Shown: positions 1 through 8,753 of the stretch, piece after piece
Layout of the letters: each line of letters starts with the position of its first letter
Position numbering within the stretch: the stretch's first letter is position 1
DNA from: Henriciella sp.
GTDB lineage: Bacteria; Pseudomonadota; Alphaproteobacteria; Caulobacterales; Hyphomonadaceae
NCBI RefSeq assembly: GCF_029936995.1
Contig: NZ_JAPYRE010000006.1
Coordinates: 102,001 to 166,000 of the forward strand
Direction of reading: 5' to 3'
Length of the DNA stretch: 64,000 nt
The notes under the pieces: generated by a model
The model's database searches: none
What the model was told of the DNA's origin: nothing
Seen by the model: the letters and a program-made list of their open reading frames with translations, nothing else
Position numbers and translations under genes: made by a program

Positions 1-117
1 ACGCCGGACATAGCCCGGCGTCGTTGCGTTTGCGACATTGTTGGCGACGATGTCGGCCCTCAGTCCACTGACTTGAAGGCCGGATCGTGCCGCATTGATG
101 GCGTGAGAGAGACTCAA
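1..117 (-). CDS. flgK: Flagellar hook-associated protein FlgK (5' end only)
   Basis: The first 39 codons of a leftward gene that runs off the left edge of the window. The translated start (LSLSHAINAARSGL, then VANNVANATTPGYVRR) is the FlgK-type N-terminal helix that all rod and hook axial proteins share, and it matches FlgK rather than FlgE or FlgG. FlgK forms the first hook-filament junction ring. The start is a TTG, with GAAAGG about 11 bases upstream and 27 bases after the flgE stop, so it is probably co-transcribed with flgE. The C-terminal part is not visible. Identity is confident; the exact start is less so because the TTG is inferred. Confidence 0.88.
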   Translation of the reverse strand, partial: MSLSHAINAARSGLQVSGLRADIVANNVANATTPGYVRR

Positions 118-144
118 GGAATCAGGCGCCTTTCATTCGTCAGA

Positions 145-1449
145 TTAGCGCTTCAGGTTTGTGGTTTCCTGAAGCATCTCGTCGACTGTCTGAACGATCT
201 TCGCGTTGGAAGAATAAGCCCGCTGCGTCTCGATCAGGTCGGTCAGCTCCGAAGCGATGTCTGTGGTCGATTCCATGAGCGAGTAGCCGGAAACAGATCC
301 GACAGGGCCCGACCCCGCATCCCAGAGATAGAGGTTCCCGCTCTCTGCAGAGACTGAGTAGGCTTGGGAATCCAGGGAATTCAGGCCGTTCATGTTCGGC
401 ACATCGCCTACGGGAATCTGGTAGAGCGTGCGACGGAAGCCGGTGTTATAGATGGCTTTCAGATAGCCCTCCTCGTCGACTTCAACGGACTGGAGGTCCC
501 CGATTGGAGCCCCGTCCTTGGTCACGGCTGTAGGAGAGAAGGGCGCTGAAAGCTGGGTGATGCCGGAACTGTCGCCCGGACGGCCGATGAAGATATCAAC
601 CGGTCCATGCGGCAGATTGAGAGACACCTTGCCGGAGCCTGTATCATAAGAGGCGCCATTGGTCGCTGTGACGCTCTGGATGCTCCCGCCATTATTGGGG
701 TCATCGGAGAATGTGATGTCCAGGTCGCCGATGGAAGTGGCCGGATTGCCGGCACTGTCGAAGACCTCGACGTTCCACTGGTTGGAGTAGCCGCTGGCTG
801 GAGTGTTCGGTGTGAACTCAAGGGTAAGCGTCTGCGCGCGGCCGAGATTGTCGAAATATTCGATTGGCAGCGGGTAGCTTTCCCCCGGTCCGCCTGCTTC
901 CGTGGCGTCGACAGGCAGGTTGATACCAAGGTCGATCGATTGCGTCGGCGAGGCGGTGTATTGTGAGGCTGAAATGTTGACCGGCTCGAGGTCGACACCG
1001 CTATTGCGGCTGACATTGCCGATCTCGCCTTCGGTACTGGCCGGCCAGCCGAGCAGGAAAAGACCACTCTGTGTGCGGAGATTGCCGTTCTGGTCGGCAT
1101 AGAAAGAGCCGGTCGGCGTCAGCATGAGGTCACGCTCAGAAGCGAGTGTTCCCACGCCGGTATTATTGGTGACAGGCATCAGGCCCCGGCCGGAAATGGC
1201 CACGTCCGTTGCATTGCCTGTCGAGATCAGGGAGCCGCTGGCCGAAATATCCTTGAAGGCGTTTACGCGCACACCCCCTGCCGCATAGGCGGAGGAGCGC
1301 TGCTGAAGCACCATGCTGGAAAAGTCGACCTGGCTGCGCTTGTAGCCATAGGTCGAGGAATTGGCGATATTGTCCGAGATTGTCGACAACCGGGTGGCGT
1401 TGGAATTCAACCCCATCACGCCGGCGTTGAGAGATGACGATATGCTCAT
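145..1449 (-). CDS. flgE: Flagellar hook protein FlgE
   Basis: A 434-residue protein with the flagellar axial architecture: an N-terminal rod-type helix (residues about 8-40, with DNIANSSTYGYKR), a long beta-rich middle, and a C-terminal helix (last 45 residues, ending ETQRAYSSNAKIVQTVDEML). FlgE polymerises into the curved hook outside the cell after export through the flagellar type III apparatus and under the FlgD cap. The length fits hook proteins and is too long for FlgF or FlgG. The gene sits between motB and flgK on the same strand. The start ATG is followed by SISSSLNAG, as expected for the family. A short inverted repeat CACTG/CAGTG (1459-1477) lies just upstream of it. Confidence 0.95.
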   Translation of the reverse strand: MSISSSLNAGVMGLNSNATRLSTISDNIANSSTYGYKRSQVDFSSMVLQQRSSAYAAGGVRVNAFKDISASGSLISTGNATDVAISGRGLMPVTNNTGVGTLASERDLMLTPTGSFYADQNGNLRTQSGLFLLGWPASTEGEIGNVSRNSGVDLEPVNISASQYTASPTQSIDLGINLPVDATEAGGPGESYPLPIEYFDNLGRAQTLTLEFTPNTPASGYSNQWNVEVFDSAGNPATSIGDLDITFSDDPNNGGSIQSVTATNGASYDTGSGKVSLNLPHGPVDIFIGRPGDSSGITQLSAPFSPTAVTKDGAPIGDLQSVEVDEEGYLKAIYNTGFRRTLYQIPVGDVPNMNGLNSLDSQAYSVSAESGNLYLWDAGSGPVGSVSGYSLMESTTDIASELTDLIETQRAYSSNAKIVQTVDEMLQETTNLKR

Positions 1450-1494
1450 AGACTACTCCACTGACGAAACACCAGTGAAATTGGCGATCATAGG

Positions 1495-2367
1495 TTAATA
1501 AGCGGATAACTCTGATGGCGCGCCGCCACTGGAGGGTTTTCGTGTGTCTGTAAGAATGGTGATCGAAATCCGCCGGTTCTCCGGCGCGGCCGGATTGTCA
1601 GGCTTCAATAGGTCCGTATCGGCCCGGCCTGAGACTTCCTTGAGGCGACCGGCGGGCAGGCCGCCAGCCAGAAGCAGTTTGCGGGCGGTGTTGGCCCGGT
1701 CGGCTGACAGGTTCCAGTTATCGTAGCCGCCCCCCTGTTTATACTGGCGGCTATCAGTGTGACCGACAATCTTGATGTCATTCTCAAACCTGCTCAGCGA
1801 GCCGCTAACGGCACCAAGCAGGTTTTCAAGCAGGCCGGTCGGGTCGCTCTGACCGAGATCAAAAAGGGGTGAGCTGTCGGATTCGACAATTTCCAGAACG
1901 ATGCCTTCCGGAGTCATCTTGACCAGCATGTGCTCCGACAGTTTCTGGGACTGCTCGCCAAGTTTTTCACGCAGTGTGATCAGGCTGTCGGCGATTTCTT
2001 CACCACTGGCCTGTTCACCTGACGGGCGTTCGGGCTTGGGATAGTCCACGGTTTTCTTCCGCTCTGCCCCGATGCCCATTTTTGCGTAAGTCATCTCAGT
2101 GAAGATGGACGAGCCGTTCAGGGCGTCTGACCCACCCCCGGAAATCCGGCTGACGGGAATTGTGGGATTGAAATAGTCTGCGATGCCCTTGCGCTGCTCT
2201 TCAGTCGTTGCGTTGAGCAGCCACATGAGAAGAAAGAAGGCCATCATCGCTGTCACGAAGTCGGCATAGGCAACTTTCCACGCGCCGCCATGATGGCCAT
2301 CAGCCTTCACGACTTTCTTGCGCTTGATAATGATCGGTCGCTCGGTCTTGGATGGCTGTTCTGCCAT
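1495..2367 (-). CDS. motB: Flagellar stator protein MotB
   Basis: A 290-residue stator subunit. A basic cytoplasmic N-terminus is followed by one membrane segment at about residues 33-51. It carries the proton-binding aspartate, Asp36, in AYADF. A periplasmic linker leads to an OmpA-like peptidoglycan-binding domain (about 150-275) with the GHTD motif at 202-205 and NLSADRA. MotB anchors the MotA/MotB ion channel to the cell wall. Unlike the classical motAB pair, motA is not adjacent but lies about 1.1 kb away on the other strand beyond fliM, so the two stator genes must be expressed from divergent transcripts. Confidence 0.96.
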   Translation of the reverse strand: MAEQPSKTERPIIIKRKKVVKADGHHGGAWKVAYADFVTAMMAFFLLMWLLNATTEEQRKGIADYFNPTIPVSRISGGGSDALNGSSIFTEMTYAKMGIGAERKKTVDYPKPERPSGEQASGEEIADSLITLREKLGEQSQKLSEHMLVKMTPEGIVLEIVESDSSPLFDLGQSDPTGLLENLLGAVSGSLSRFENDIKIVGHTDSRQYKQGGGYDNWNLSADRANTARKLLLAGGLPAGRLKEVSGRADTDLLKPDNPAAPENRRISITILTDTRKPSSGGAPSELSAY

Positions 2368-2532
2368 AGGTTGTGGTCGCTCGCCTGCTTGCTTCTTCGC
2401 CTCTGTAGCAGAGCTCCATCAAGCAACCTTATACGCCATGTTCAGGATTTGAGCGTCGTTAATAACTTTTCATCAACCAAATAGACTCAGTGGTCGCTAA
2501 CAGGATTGTTAACGTTGCCAAAGGTTGTGCCC

Positions 2533-3459
2533 GTGTCTGCGGTACTGCGTAAAAAGATACAGCTCGCCGGTGGGCTTGCGCCGAAAATACTACAGTGTTC
2601 ACCATTGTGGGACGGGGTCGTCGCTGGTGCCGAAGCCTGGGCTGGTAATGCCTATGGGCACGAACTCGATGCCCGGATCATAAGTCGCCGGGTGATCAGC
2701 GGCAGGTCCACGCATGAGCGCCTTGAAGAGGGTTTTTCCTTCGTTCCGCTAACCAAGACATCCAGTCCGCTGGCCGCTATTTCGATCGACCGGCCGGGGG
2801 CAGCAAGATACGCAGCGGTTCGCCTCAACCAGAAATCGGAAAGCCTGATGAACGCGTCAGAGCTTTTCCTGAAACTGCTTTGTGAGCAGCCTGCGCATGC
2901 CCTCTGGGAAGCGGTTGGAAACGCGCTGTCCATCATTGGCGAAACGATGCCGCCGCTGGGGGACATTGAGGCCATGCCTGAGGCGATAGAGCCGCACGAC
3001 CGTATCGTTCAGGTCAGCCTGAGCCTCACGACTGAAGGCGGTGAAGATGGATGGCTGCTTGAGGGCGGCGAAGAACCTCCCGAGATCCGGCTATTCTTTG
3101 AGCTGGCAGGGCTGGAAAAACTTGCGCGGTCACTGGCGCGCCAGGCCAGGAGCCACGCTGCCGGTCCGGCAGCTGGTAGCCAGGCAGCCCTGCGCAGCCG
3201 TTTACGTCAGTCGTCTATCCGTCTGGATGGGGTACTGGACCAGTTCGATATGTCGATTGGCGAATGTGCCCGCCTGGAAGTCGGGCAGGTGTTGCCACTG
3301 AACGGTAACGAGACGGGCCAGCTGGCCCTCTGCGCGGAAACAATGAACGGAAGCGTGGCCATTAGCCAAGGTGAAATGGGCAATTGGAAAGGGCAGCGTG
3401 CATTAAAGCTTAACGCTCCCGTGATTGACAGTTTCGTCCGCGAAATCGCGGGTATCTGA
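2533..3459 (+). CDS. fliM: Divergent flagellar motor switch protein FliM (SpoA/C-ring family)
   Basis: About 309 residues. The last 80 or so (LDGVLDQFDMSIGECARLEVGQVLPL, then GQLALCAE and GNWKGQRALKLN, quoted in pieces) form the SpoA/FliN-like surface-presentation fold that builds the C-ring. The middle is poorly conserved, and the canonical FliM N-terminal CheY-binding peptide is not visible, much as in the short, divergent FliM of rhizobia. It precedes motA, as fliM neighbours motA in those bacteria. The start is uncertain: GTG 2533 has CAAAGG eight bases upstream and is preferred here, while a longer reading from TTG 2506 is open. The role would be torque generation and direction switching at the cytoplasmic face of the motor. 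Confidence 0.75.
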   Translation: MSAVLRKKIQLAGGLAPKILQCSPLWDGVVAGAEAWAGNAYGHELDARIISRRVISGRSTHERLEEGFSFVPLTKTSSPLAAISIDRPGAARYAAVRLNQKSESLMNASELFLKLLCEQPAHALWEAVGNALSIIGETMPPLGDIEAMPEAIEPHDRIVQVSLSLTTEGGEDGWLLEGGEEPPEIRLFFELAGLEKLARSLARQARSHAAGPAAGSQAALRSRLRQSSIRLDGVLDQFDMSIGECARLEVGQVLPLNGNETGQLALCAETMNGSVAISQGEMGNWKGQRALKLNAPVIDSFVREIAGI

Positions 3460-3502
3460 AGCTGAACGAGGGTTGTGCCGCAAGGCGCAAAGGAGGTTGA
3501 AC

Positions 3503-4369
3503 GTGAATGCGATACTGGGGCTGATCGTCACCGTAGTCATGGTCTTCGGCGGGTATTTGCTGGCCGGCGGACACATGGAAATCATCACACATGCCCTGCC
3601 GTTTGAAGGTATGATGATCGGCGGAGCCGCGATCGGCGCATTCCTGGCATCGAATGATTTCAGCACCGCGAAACATACGCTCGGCGACCTGGCTGCGGCC
3701 TTCAAGGGGCCGAAGTGGAAGAAGGCCGATTATCAGGACCTTCTGTGCCTGATGACGGAGCTGCTGAATATCCTCAAACAGAATCCCATCGATATTGAGC
3801 CTCACATCGAGGAGCCGGAGCAGTCCGAAATCTTTCAGAAGTATCCGAAGATCCTGAAGGACAAGGATGCTGTGGTGATGATCTCGGACACGATCCGCTC
3901 CATGCTGATGAACTTCGATAATGTCCACCAGGTCGAGGAGCTTCTGGAGAAGCATCTCGACAGTATGCTTGATGAAAAACAGCACGGGGCCCATGCGCTC
4001 CAGAACATGGCAGATGCCCTGCCTGCGCTGGGCATTGTTGCGGCTGTTCTCGGGGTCATCAAGACAATGGCATCCATCGACAAGCCGCCTGAAATTCTGG
4101 GCGGTATGATCGGCGGTGCGCTTGTCGGGACATTCCTTGGTGTTTTCCTAGCCTATGGCGTGGTTGGGCCGTTTGCCACCCGCGTTCGCCAGATCCGTGC
4201 TGAAGAGCACTTCTTTTACGCAATGATCGGGGAAGTGCTCGTATCGAACCTGCATGAAAACCCGATCAATATCTGCGTTGAAGTGGCGCGCCGTCATGCT
4301 CCGGCAAGGGTGCGCCCATCCTTCAACGAGATCGAACAAGCGGTACGGGGGTTGAAAAAGGCAGCTTGA
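3503..4369 (+). CDS. motA: Flagellar stator protein MotA
   Basis: A 288-residue four-helix membrane protein of the MotA/TolQ/ExbB family and the partner of MotB in the proton-driven stator. Membrane segments are visible at about residues 2-22 and 32-50 and in the pair starting near PALGIVAAVLGVIKTM, the conserved proline-containing helix that faces MotB. A cytoplasmic loop with charged residues lies between them. The open frame reaches further upstream, but the GTG at 3503 has a near-perfect AAGGAGG six bases before it and gives the family N-terminus. The stop codon overlaps the TTG start of the next gene (TTGA), so the two are translationally coupled. Confidence 0.95.
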   Translation: MNAILGLIVTVVMVFGGYLLAGGHMEIITHALPFEGMMIGGAAIGAFLASNDFSTAKHTLGDLAAAFKGPKWKKADYQDLLCLMTELLNILKQNPIDIEPHIEEPEQSEIFQKYPKILKDKDAVVMISDTIRSMLMNFDNVHQVEELLEKHLDSMLDEKQHGAHALQNMADALPALGIVAAVLGVIKTMASIDKPPEILGGMIGGALVGTFLGVFLAYGVVGPFATRVRQIRAEEHFFYAMIGEVLVSNLHENPINICVEVARRHAPARVRPSFNEIEQAVRGLKKAA

Positions 4370-6090
4370 GACCCTCCTGGCGCATACTCCTTCTCGCATC
4401 CGCCGTTTCGGCGGGTTTGCCGGCTACCGCAGAGGGGCCGGCCCCGCCGTCTGCCAAGGCGGATGTACAGCTTGATGGCTCGGACCGCCTCGACTCTTTC
4501 GTACGCGAGGCGATTGACGAGGGCCTGTTAACGCCCTCTGGGCAGCAGGTTGAAACCGAAGCGCCTGACCCCGTAGCGGAAGCTGAAGCAGAACCGCGCC
4601 GGGTGGTCTCAGCCGATACGACATGCCCGGCTGCACAAGTATACGATTTCGCCCGCTACAGCACATTAAAGACCTATGATGACCTTCTGGCCTGGCGCAA
4701 ACAGGCCAAGACGGAAAGTCTGGAAAACCCTGAAGCGAGCCTGGCTGGCGCCTATCTGGCGCTGGGCATGAATGAAGAAGCCCGCTTGCAGCTTCAGGGG
4801 AAGGCTGGAGCCGAAGCCACGGCGCTTCGGCAGCTGGCCGGTCTTATGGAAGGACGAGGAGCACCAGATCTCCGCCATTTCCACCAGGTTGCCGCGTGTG
4901 AGGGGCTATCGGATTTCTGGCTGGCCGTGGCGTTGCTGGAAACGGCCCCGGAAGAAGCAGCTGAACGACTGAAGCTGAATATAAACGCATTTCGTGCCCT
5001 GCCGCAGCAGATGCGGATTGAAGTCGCTGCCCGTGTCGTGCCGGTTCTGGAAACTTCGGGGAATGCTGCCTTTGCCGAAAAGCTGATGGCCATGTTTACC
5101 ACCACGGAGATTGCCGGGTCGAAGCGGCTTGGCTTCAATGAAGCCCTGCTCGGTCTCAGTGCTGGTGGTGCGTCAGCCGAGCAGGCCATGCGGGCCTATC
5201 TCCGCCAGCCGGAGTTTCGCGAAGCGGCAGTGCAAAGCCTGCTGTCGCATGGGGCAAAGGTCGACCGTCGTTTCCAGAGTGATGTTGCCGACCGGCTGGT
5301 CGACCGCATGAAAACCGATGATGCGCCCCAGAATGTCGCGGGGAACCTCGATACGATGCTCAACGACCTGCAGGGCGTTGCTGATTATGACACGACCCTG
5401 CAGATGGCCGGTCTGCCAGCGACCCAGTCACCTGAGGCCCGCGACCAGCTTGCACGGCATTTTATCACGCTCGTCGAGACCGACCTCCAGAGTAAGGCGC
5501 TGATGGACAATCTGCGTGCCATGGATGCCCTGATGCGGGGGGACTACCTCGTCGAAGGCCGTCCCGAAGGTGATGCGGCCTTTTCGAAGGCCGCTGCCCT
5601 TGCCGTTGATCTGGGATTCCGGAACCTCGCCGAGACATTTGCGACCCGTTCCTCCGATACAGAGGAACTCGCCCTGGCTCGGGCTTCACTGGCCTATCGA
5701 ACACTTGATCATGCTGCGCTGAAGTCCCTTCTCGGTGCCAATCGCCGTATGCCGGGCATAATCCGGCTGGCCGCCCTGAGTGCCGTGCGCGAAGGCGATG
5801 AGCTGCTCCTGTCGATGCTTGCCGATGAGGTGAGGCAAGATCCCGAAGCGAGCCTCGATGTCATTGAAATGGATGCCTCCAGCGGCCGATGGATCGTATC
5901 GGACGCTGTCTACCAGGCAGCTGCCCGGCTCGAGGGGGAAGAAAACCGCAAGCGGTATGAACGCGTTCGTGAACTGCGGGCCGGTGTGCGCACACCCGGC
6001 TCCATCCAGTCTTATGAGATGGCTGATATCGATGCCGCCCTTGCGCGGTCCCGCCGCATACTCAATCCGCAATCACAGGAGATGCGTTGA
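4366..6090 (+). CDS. Unrecognised secreted helical protein in the flagellar locus
   Basis: A 574-residue protein I cannot assign. It starts at a TTG that overlaps the motA stop and has a clear signal peptide (RILLLASAVSAGLPATA), so it should be periplasmic. After an acidic, Pro/Ala-rich linker (to about residue 85) the rest is almost all alpha-helical with repeated Ala/Leu-rich helix pairs, resembling a TPR- or Sel1-like solenoid, with no catalytic motif that I can see. It sits between motA and flgF and its stop overlaps the flgF start by one base, so it belongs to the flagellar operon. By position it recalls MotC of rhizobia, a periplasmic protein acting with MotB, but I see no clear sequence match. 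A stator- or rod-associated scaffold is an inference. Confidence 0.6.
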   Translation: MRPSWRILLLASAVSAGLPATAEGPAPPSAKADVQLDGSDRLDSFVREAIDEGLLTPSGQQVETEAPDPVAEAEAEPRRVVSADTTCPAAQVYDFARYSTLKTYDDLLAWRKQAKTESLENPEASLAGAYLALGMNEEARLQLQGKAGAEATALRQLAGLMEGRGAPDLRHFHQVAACEGLSDFWLAVALLETAPEEAAERLKLNINAFRALPQQMRIEVAARVVPVLETSGNAAFAEKLMAMFTTTEIAGSKRLGFNEALLGLSAGGASAEQAMRAYLRQPEFREAAVQSLLSHGAKVDRRFQSDVADRLVDRMKTDDAPQNVAGNLDTMLNDLQGVADYDTTLQMAGLPATQSPEARDQLARHFITLVETDLQSKALMDNLRAMDALMRGDYLVEGRPEGDAAFSKAAALAVDLGFRNLAETFATRSSDTEELALARASLAYRTLDHAALKSLLGANRRMPGIIRLAALSAVREGDELLLSMLADEVRQDPEASLDVIEMDASSGRWIVSDAVYQAAARLEGEENRKRYERVRELRAGVRTPGSIQSYEMADIDAALARSRRILNPQSQEMR

Positions 6091-6806
6091 TGTCCAATGC
6101 CGTTTATGCAGCTCTGACAAGACAATCCGGCCTGATGCAGGAAATGCAGGTTGTCGCCAACAATCTCGCCAACTCCAGCACCACAGGCTACAAGTCCGAC
6201 CGCGCGATCTTCGCGGAATTTCTGGCTGGGGCCGGCGCGGCCTCAGAGAAGGTTTCGATGGGTGGTGTTGCCGCTCATAACTTCGACCTTGAGCAGGGTG
6301 GCCTCAGGTTTACTGGTGGCCGATTCGATCTCGCCATTCAGGGCGAAGGTTTCTTCATGATCGATACGCCAGCTGGCATGCGTTTCACACGCGCTGGACA
6401 TTTCCAGCTTTCAGAAGAAAGCCGCCTTATCGACGGTCAGGGCAATCCAGTGCTGAACCCAGCGGGTGGTGCAATTCTCATTCCCGAGGACGCCGAACAG
6501 GTCTCGATCGGTGGCGACGGCTCGATCTCTGTTGACGGTGAGCTGTTTGGCCAGGTCGGTGTTGTCCGTCCTGAAGGACAACTTACCCGTGACGGCAATG
6601 CCAGCTTTGTTTCCGAGGACGGCTTCGAGGCGATCGAGGAGCCAAGGGTGCTGCAAGGTGCACTCGAACAGTCGAATGTCTCTCCCGTCCTGGAGGTTGC
6701 GCGCATGATTGAAGTGCAGCGTGCCTATGAAGCCGGGCAGGCCATGCTGGAAAAAGAAGACCAGCGGATCAACAAGTTCATAACCACATTGCGCCAGCAG
6801 CTCTGA
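6090..6806 (+). CDS. flgF: Flagellar basal-body rod protein FlgF
   Basis: A 238-residue proximal rod protein. It has the axial N-terminal motif VVANNLANSSTTGYK and the C-terminal helix EVARMIEVQRAYEAGQAML, with the compact beta domain expected for FlgF between them. It starts at ATG 6090, with AGGAG eight bases upstream; its first base is the last base of the preceding stop. FlgF stacks on FlgB, FlgC and FliE in the periplasm and is followed by FlgG. The gene order flgF-flgG-flgA-flgH is shared with many alphaproteobacteria. The ring gene flgI, often between flgA and flgH, is missing here. Confidence 0.94.
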   Translation: MSNAVYAALTRQSGLMQEMQVVANNLANSSTTGYKSDRAIFAEFLAGAGAASEKVSMGGVAAHNFDLEQGGLRFTGGRFDLAIQGEGFFMIDTPAGMRFTRAGHFQLSEESRLIDGQGNPVLNPAGGAILIPEDAEQVSIGGDGSISVDGELFGQVGVVRPEGQLTRDGNASFVSEDGFEAIEEPRVLQGALEQSNVSPVLEVARMIEVQRAYEAGQAMLEKEDQRINKFITTLRQQL

Positions 6807-6834
6807 TGCTGGGCATTCATCAAAGGAGGAGCCT

Positions 6835-7620
6835 TTGAAGTCCCTACAGATTGCCGCCACAGGCATGGCTGCGCAGCAGCTTCGCGTCGATGTGATCTCG
6901 AACAATATCGCGAACATGAGCACGGCGGCCTACCGCCCGCGCACGGCCGAGTTCTCGGATCTCATGTACCAGCAGTATCTCAAACCGGGCACGATCACCT
7001 CGCAGGTTGGAACAGTCGTTCCGGCCGGTATCCAGCTTGGCACGGGTGTGAAACCATCGACTGTGTCGATGGAGATCACACAGGGTTCGCTGCGCCAGAC
7101 AGGTGCTGAGCTCGACATCGCGATTGATGGAACGGGCTTCCTCGAAGTGACACTGCCGTCCGGCGAACCGGCCTATACGCGTGACGGCAAGCTCAACCGA
7201 AGCGCGGACGGGGAAATTGTCACCAAGGACGGTTATCCCCTGGCCGACGGCATCGTCATACCAGAAGACGCCCGCAGCATTTCGATCAGTCCGGATGGGG
7301 AGGTCGTCGCTTATTTCGACGATGAGCCAAATGGACAGCCTATCGGCAATATCTCGCTCGTGCGCTTTGTGAACGAGAAGGGGCTGGAGGCGATGGGCGA
7401 CAACATGTTCCGCGAAACCGAGGCTTCAGGCACACCCAATCGTCTGGTTCCCGCAACCGAGGGGGTCGGCATGATCCGGCAGGGCTTCCTTGAAGATTCC
7501 GGTGTCGATGTTGTCCAGGAGATTTCCGAGCTGATCGAGGCCCAGCGGGGCTATGAGTTGAACTCGAAAGTGATCACGGCTGCCGATGAAATGCTGGCAG
7601 CCACGACACGGGTACGGTAA
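6835..7620 (+). CDS. flgG: Flagellar distal rod protein FlgG
   Basis: A 261-residue protein with the hallmark FlgG start KSLQIAATGMAAQQLRVDVI, the SNNIANMSTAAYR motif and the C-terminal SELIEAQRGYELNSKVI helix. FlgG builds the distal rod that crosses the peptidoglycan and the P- and L-rings. The start is a TTG with a very strong AAAGGAGGA at 6822-6830, four bases away, so a rare start codon is offset by a good ribosome site. It directly follows flgF and precedes flgA by two bases. Confidence 0.96.
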   Translation: MKSLQIAATGMAAQQLRVDVISNNIANMSTAAYRPRTAEFSDLMYQQYLKPGTITSQVGTVVPAGIQLGTGVKPSTVSMEITQGSLRQTGAELDIAIDGTGFLEVTLPSGEPAYTRDGKLNRSADGEIVTKDGYPLADGIVIPEDARSISISPDGEVVAYFDDEPNGQPIGNISLVRFVNEKGLEAMGDNMFRETEASGTPNRLVPATEGVGMIRQGFLEDSGVDVVQEISELIEAQRGYELNSKVITAADEMLAATTRVR

Positions 7621-7622
7621 TC

Positions 7623-8030
7623 ATGAGCGCGCTTCTTAGCATCTCCGCCAGTGTTGCAATCATGCTCAACAGCGCGGCCTCCTTCGTGGCAACCGATGTT
7701 ATCCGCTCGGGCGAGAAGGTTATGCCGACCAATATCTCCACTGAAGCAGGAAGCGCTGCACCGGTTGACCATCCTGTGATTGGCCGTGAGGTCCGGCGTA
7801 CCGTCTATGCAGGCCAGGAAGTCTCGATGGGCAATACCCAGCCAGCGAGACTCGTCAAACGCAATCAGGTCGTCACGCTCAAATACATCAAGGGCGGGCT
7901 TGAGATCACAACGACAGGACGCGCCATGAGCGAAGCTGCTGCGCAGCAGGAAGTAACGGTCCTCAACCTGGATTCACGCAAGATGGTGCATGGCGTCGTC
8001 CAGAAGGAAGGATGGGTGCTGGCACAATGA
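7623..8030 (+). CDS. flgA: P-ring assembly chaperone FlgA
   Basis: A 135-residue exported protein with an N-terminal hydrophobic signal (about residues 3-23) and an SAF-type fold in the rest. Typical FlgA segments are visible: GREVRRTVYAGQEV, the KRNQVVTLKY strand and the end VLNLDSRKMVHGVV. FlgA is a periplasmic chaperone for FlgI during P-ring formation. It is short for the family, having only the C-terminal SAF part. That is common in alphaproteobacteria. The gene lies tightly between flgG and flgH, and its stop overlaps the flgH start. Confidence 0.88.
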   Translation: MSALLSISASVAIMLNSAASFVATDVIRSGEKVMPTNISTEAGSAAPVDHPVIGREVRRTVYAGQEVSMGNTQPARLVKRNQVVTLKYIKGGLEITTTGRAMSEAAAQQEVTVLNLDSRKMVHGVVQKEGWVLAQ

Positions 8031-8746
8031 AAGCGCTTGTTTCCCTCTCAATCGCCTTGCTTGGCGTGAGCGCCTGCGCAAGCGGCGGTGGCAACTCTGT
8101 CTCGCAGGCACAGATTGCAGCGGCCCGTCCACAGTCACCGGCGGTCCCGATCGCCACTGAGCCGCAGCAGTCTGAATCCTATCGCGACAAGAACTCGCTC
8201 TGGACGACTTCCCCCACAGCCCTGCTCGGCATGCGCCGGGCCAAGGCGATCGGCGATCTCCTGACCGTGGTTGTCGAGATGGATGACCAGGCGAGTGTCC
8301 AGAGTTCCCTGTCGCGGAGCCGCGACTCGAACAACAATTTCAATGTCGATGCACTCTTCGGGCTTCCGGACCTTGCGGGCGGCATGCTGCCTAGCGGGTC
8401 GAGCTTGTCTCCGGGCGTCGATTACGGGCGCAGTTCGTCACTTGGCGGGGCAGGTTCTGTCAACCGGGCCGAAAAGATCGCATTCACCCTGGCAGCGCGT
8501 GTGATTGGTCAGGAGCCGAACGGAAACCTGGTGATACAGGGCTATCAGCAGACGCGTGTGTCGAACGAGACCCGGCTGCTGACCGTATCCGGTGTGATCC
8601 GTGCCCAGGACATCACACGCACCAATACCGTGTCCTATGAAAAAATTGCTGACGCTCAGCTGTCTTACATGAACAGTGGCGAGGCGACATCTCCTGTCGA
8701 GCGCAGGGCAGGTACCAAGGTGCTCGACTGGCTGATCCCGTTCTGA
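8027..8746 (+). CDS. flgH: Flagellar L-ring lipoprotein FlgH
   Basis: A 239-residue outer-membrane lipoprotein. The signal peptide ends in the lipobox GVSAC (Cys at about residue 17), so it is lipidated and sent to the outer membrane. The FlgH signature follows: NSLWTTSPTALLGMRRA, the GDLLTVVVEM strand, and VRAQDITRTNTVSYEKIADA-type segments near the C-terminus (here IRAQDITRTNTVS). FlgH forms the L-ring bushing around the rod. ATG 8027 overlaps the flgA stop; an in-frame ATG at 8012 exists, but would put extra residues before the signal peptide. Confidence 0.94.
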   Translation: MKALVSLSIALLGVSACASGGGNSVSQAQIAAARPQSPAVPIATEPQQSESYRDKNSLWTTSPTALLGMRRAKAIGDLLTVVVEMDDQASVQSSLSRSRDSNNNFNVDALFGLPDLAGGMLPSGSSLSPGVDYGRSSSLGGAGSVNRAEKIAFTLAARVIGQEPNGNLVIQGYQQTRVSNETRLLTVSGVIRAQDITRTNTVSYEKIADAQLSYMNSGEATSPVERRAGTKVLDWLIPF

Positions 8747-8753
8747 GGCTGAT

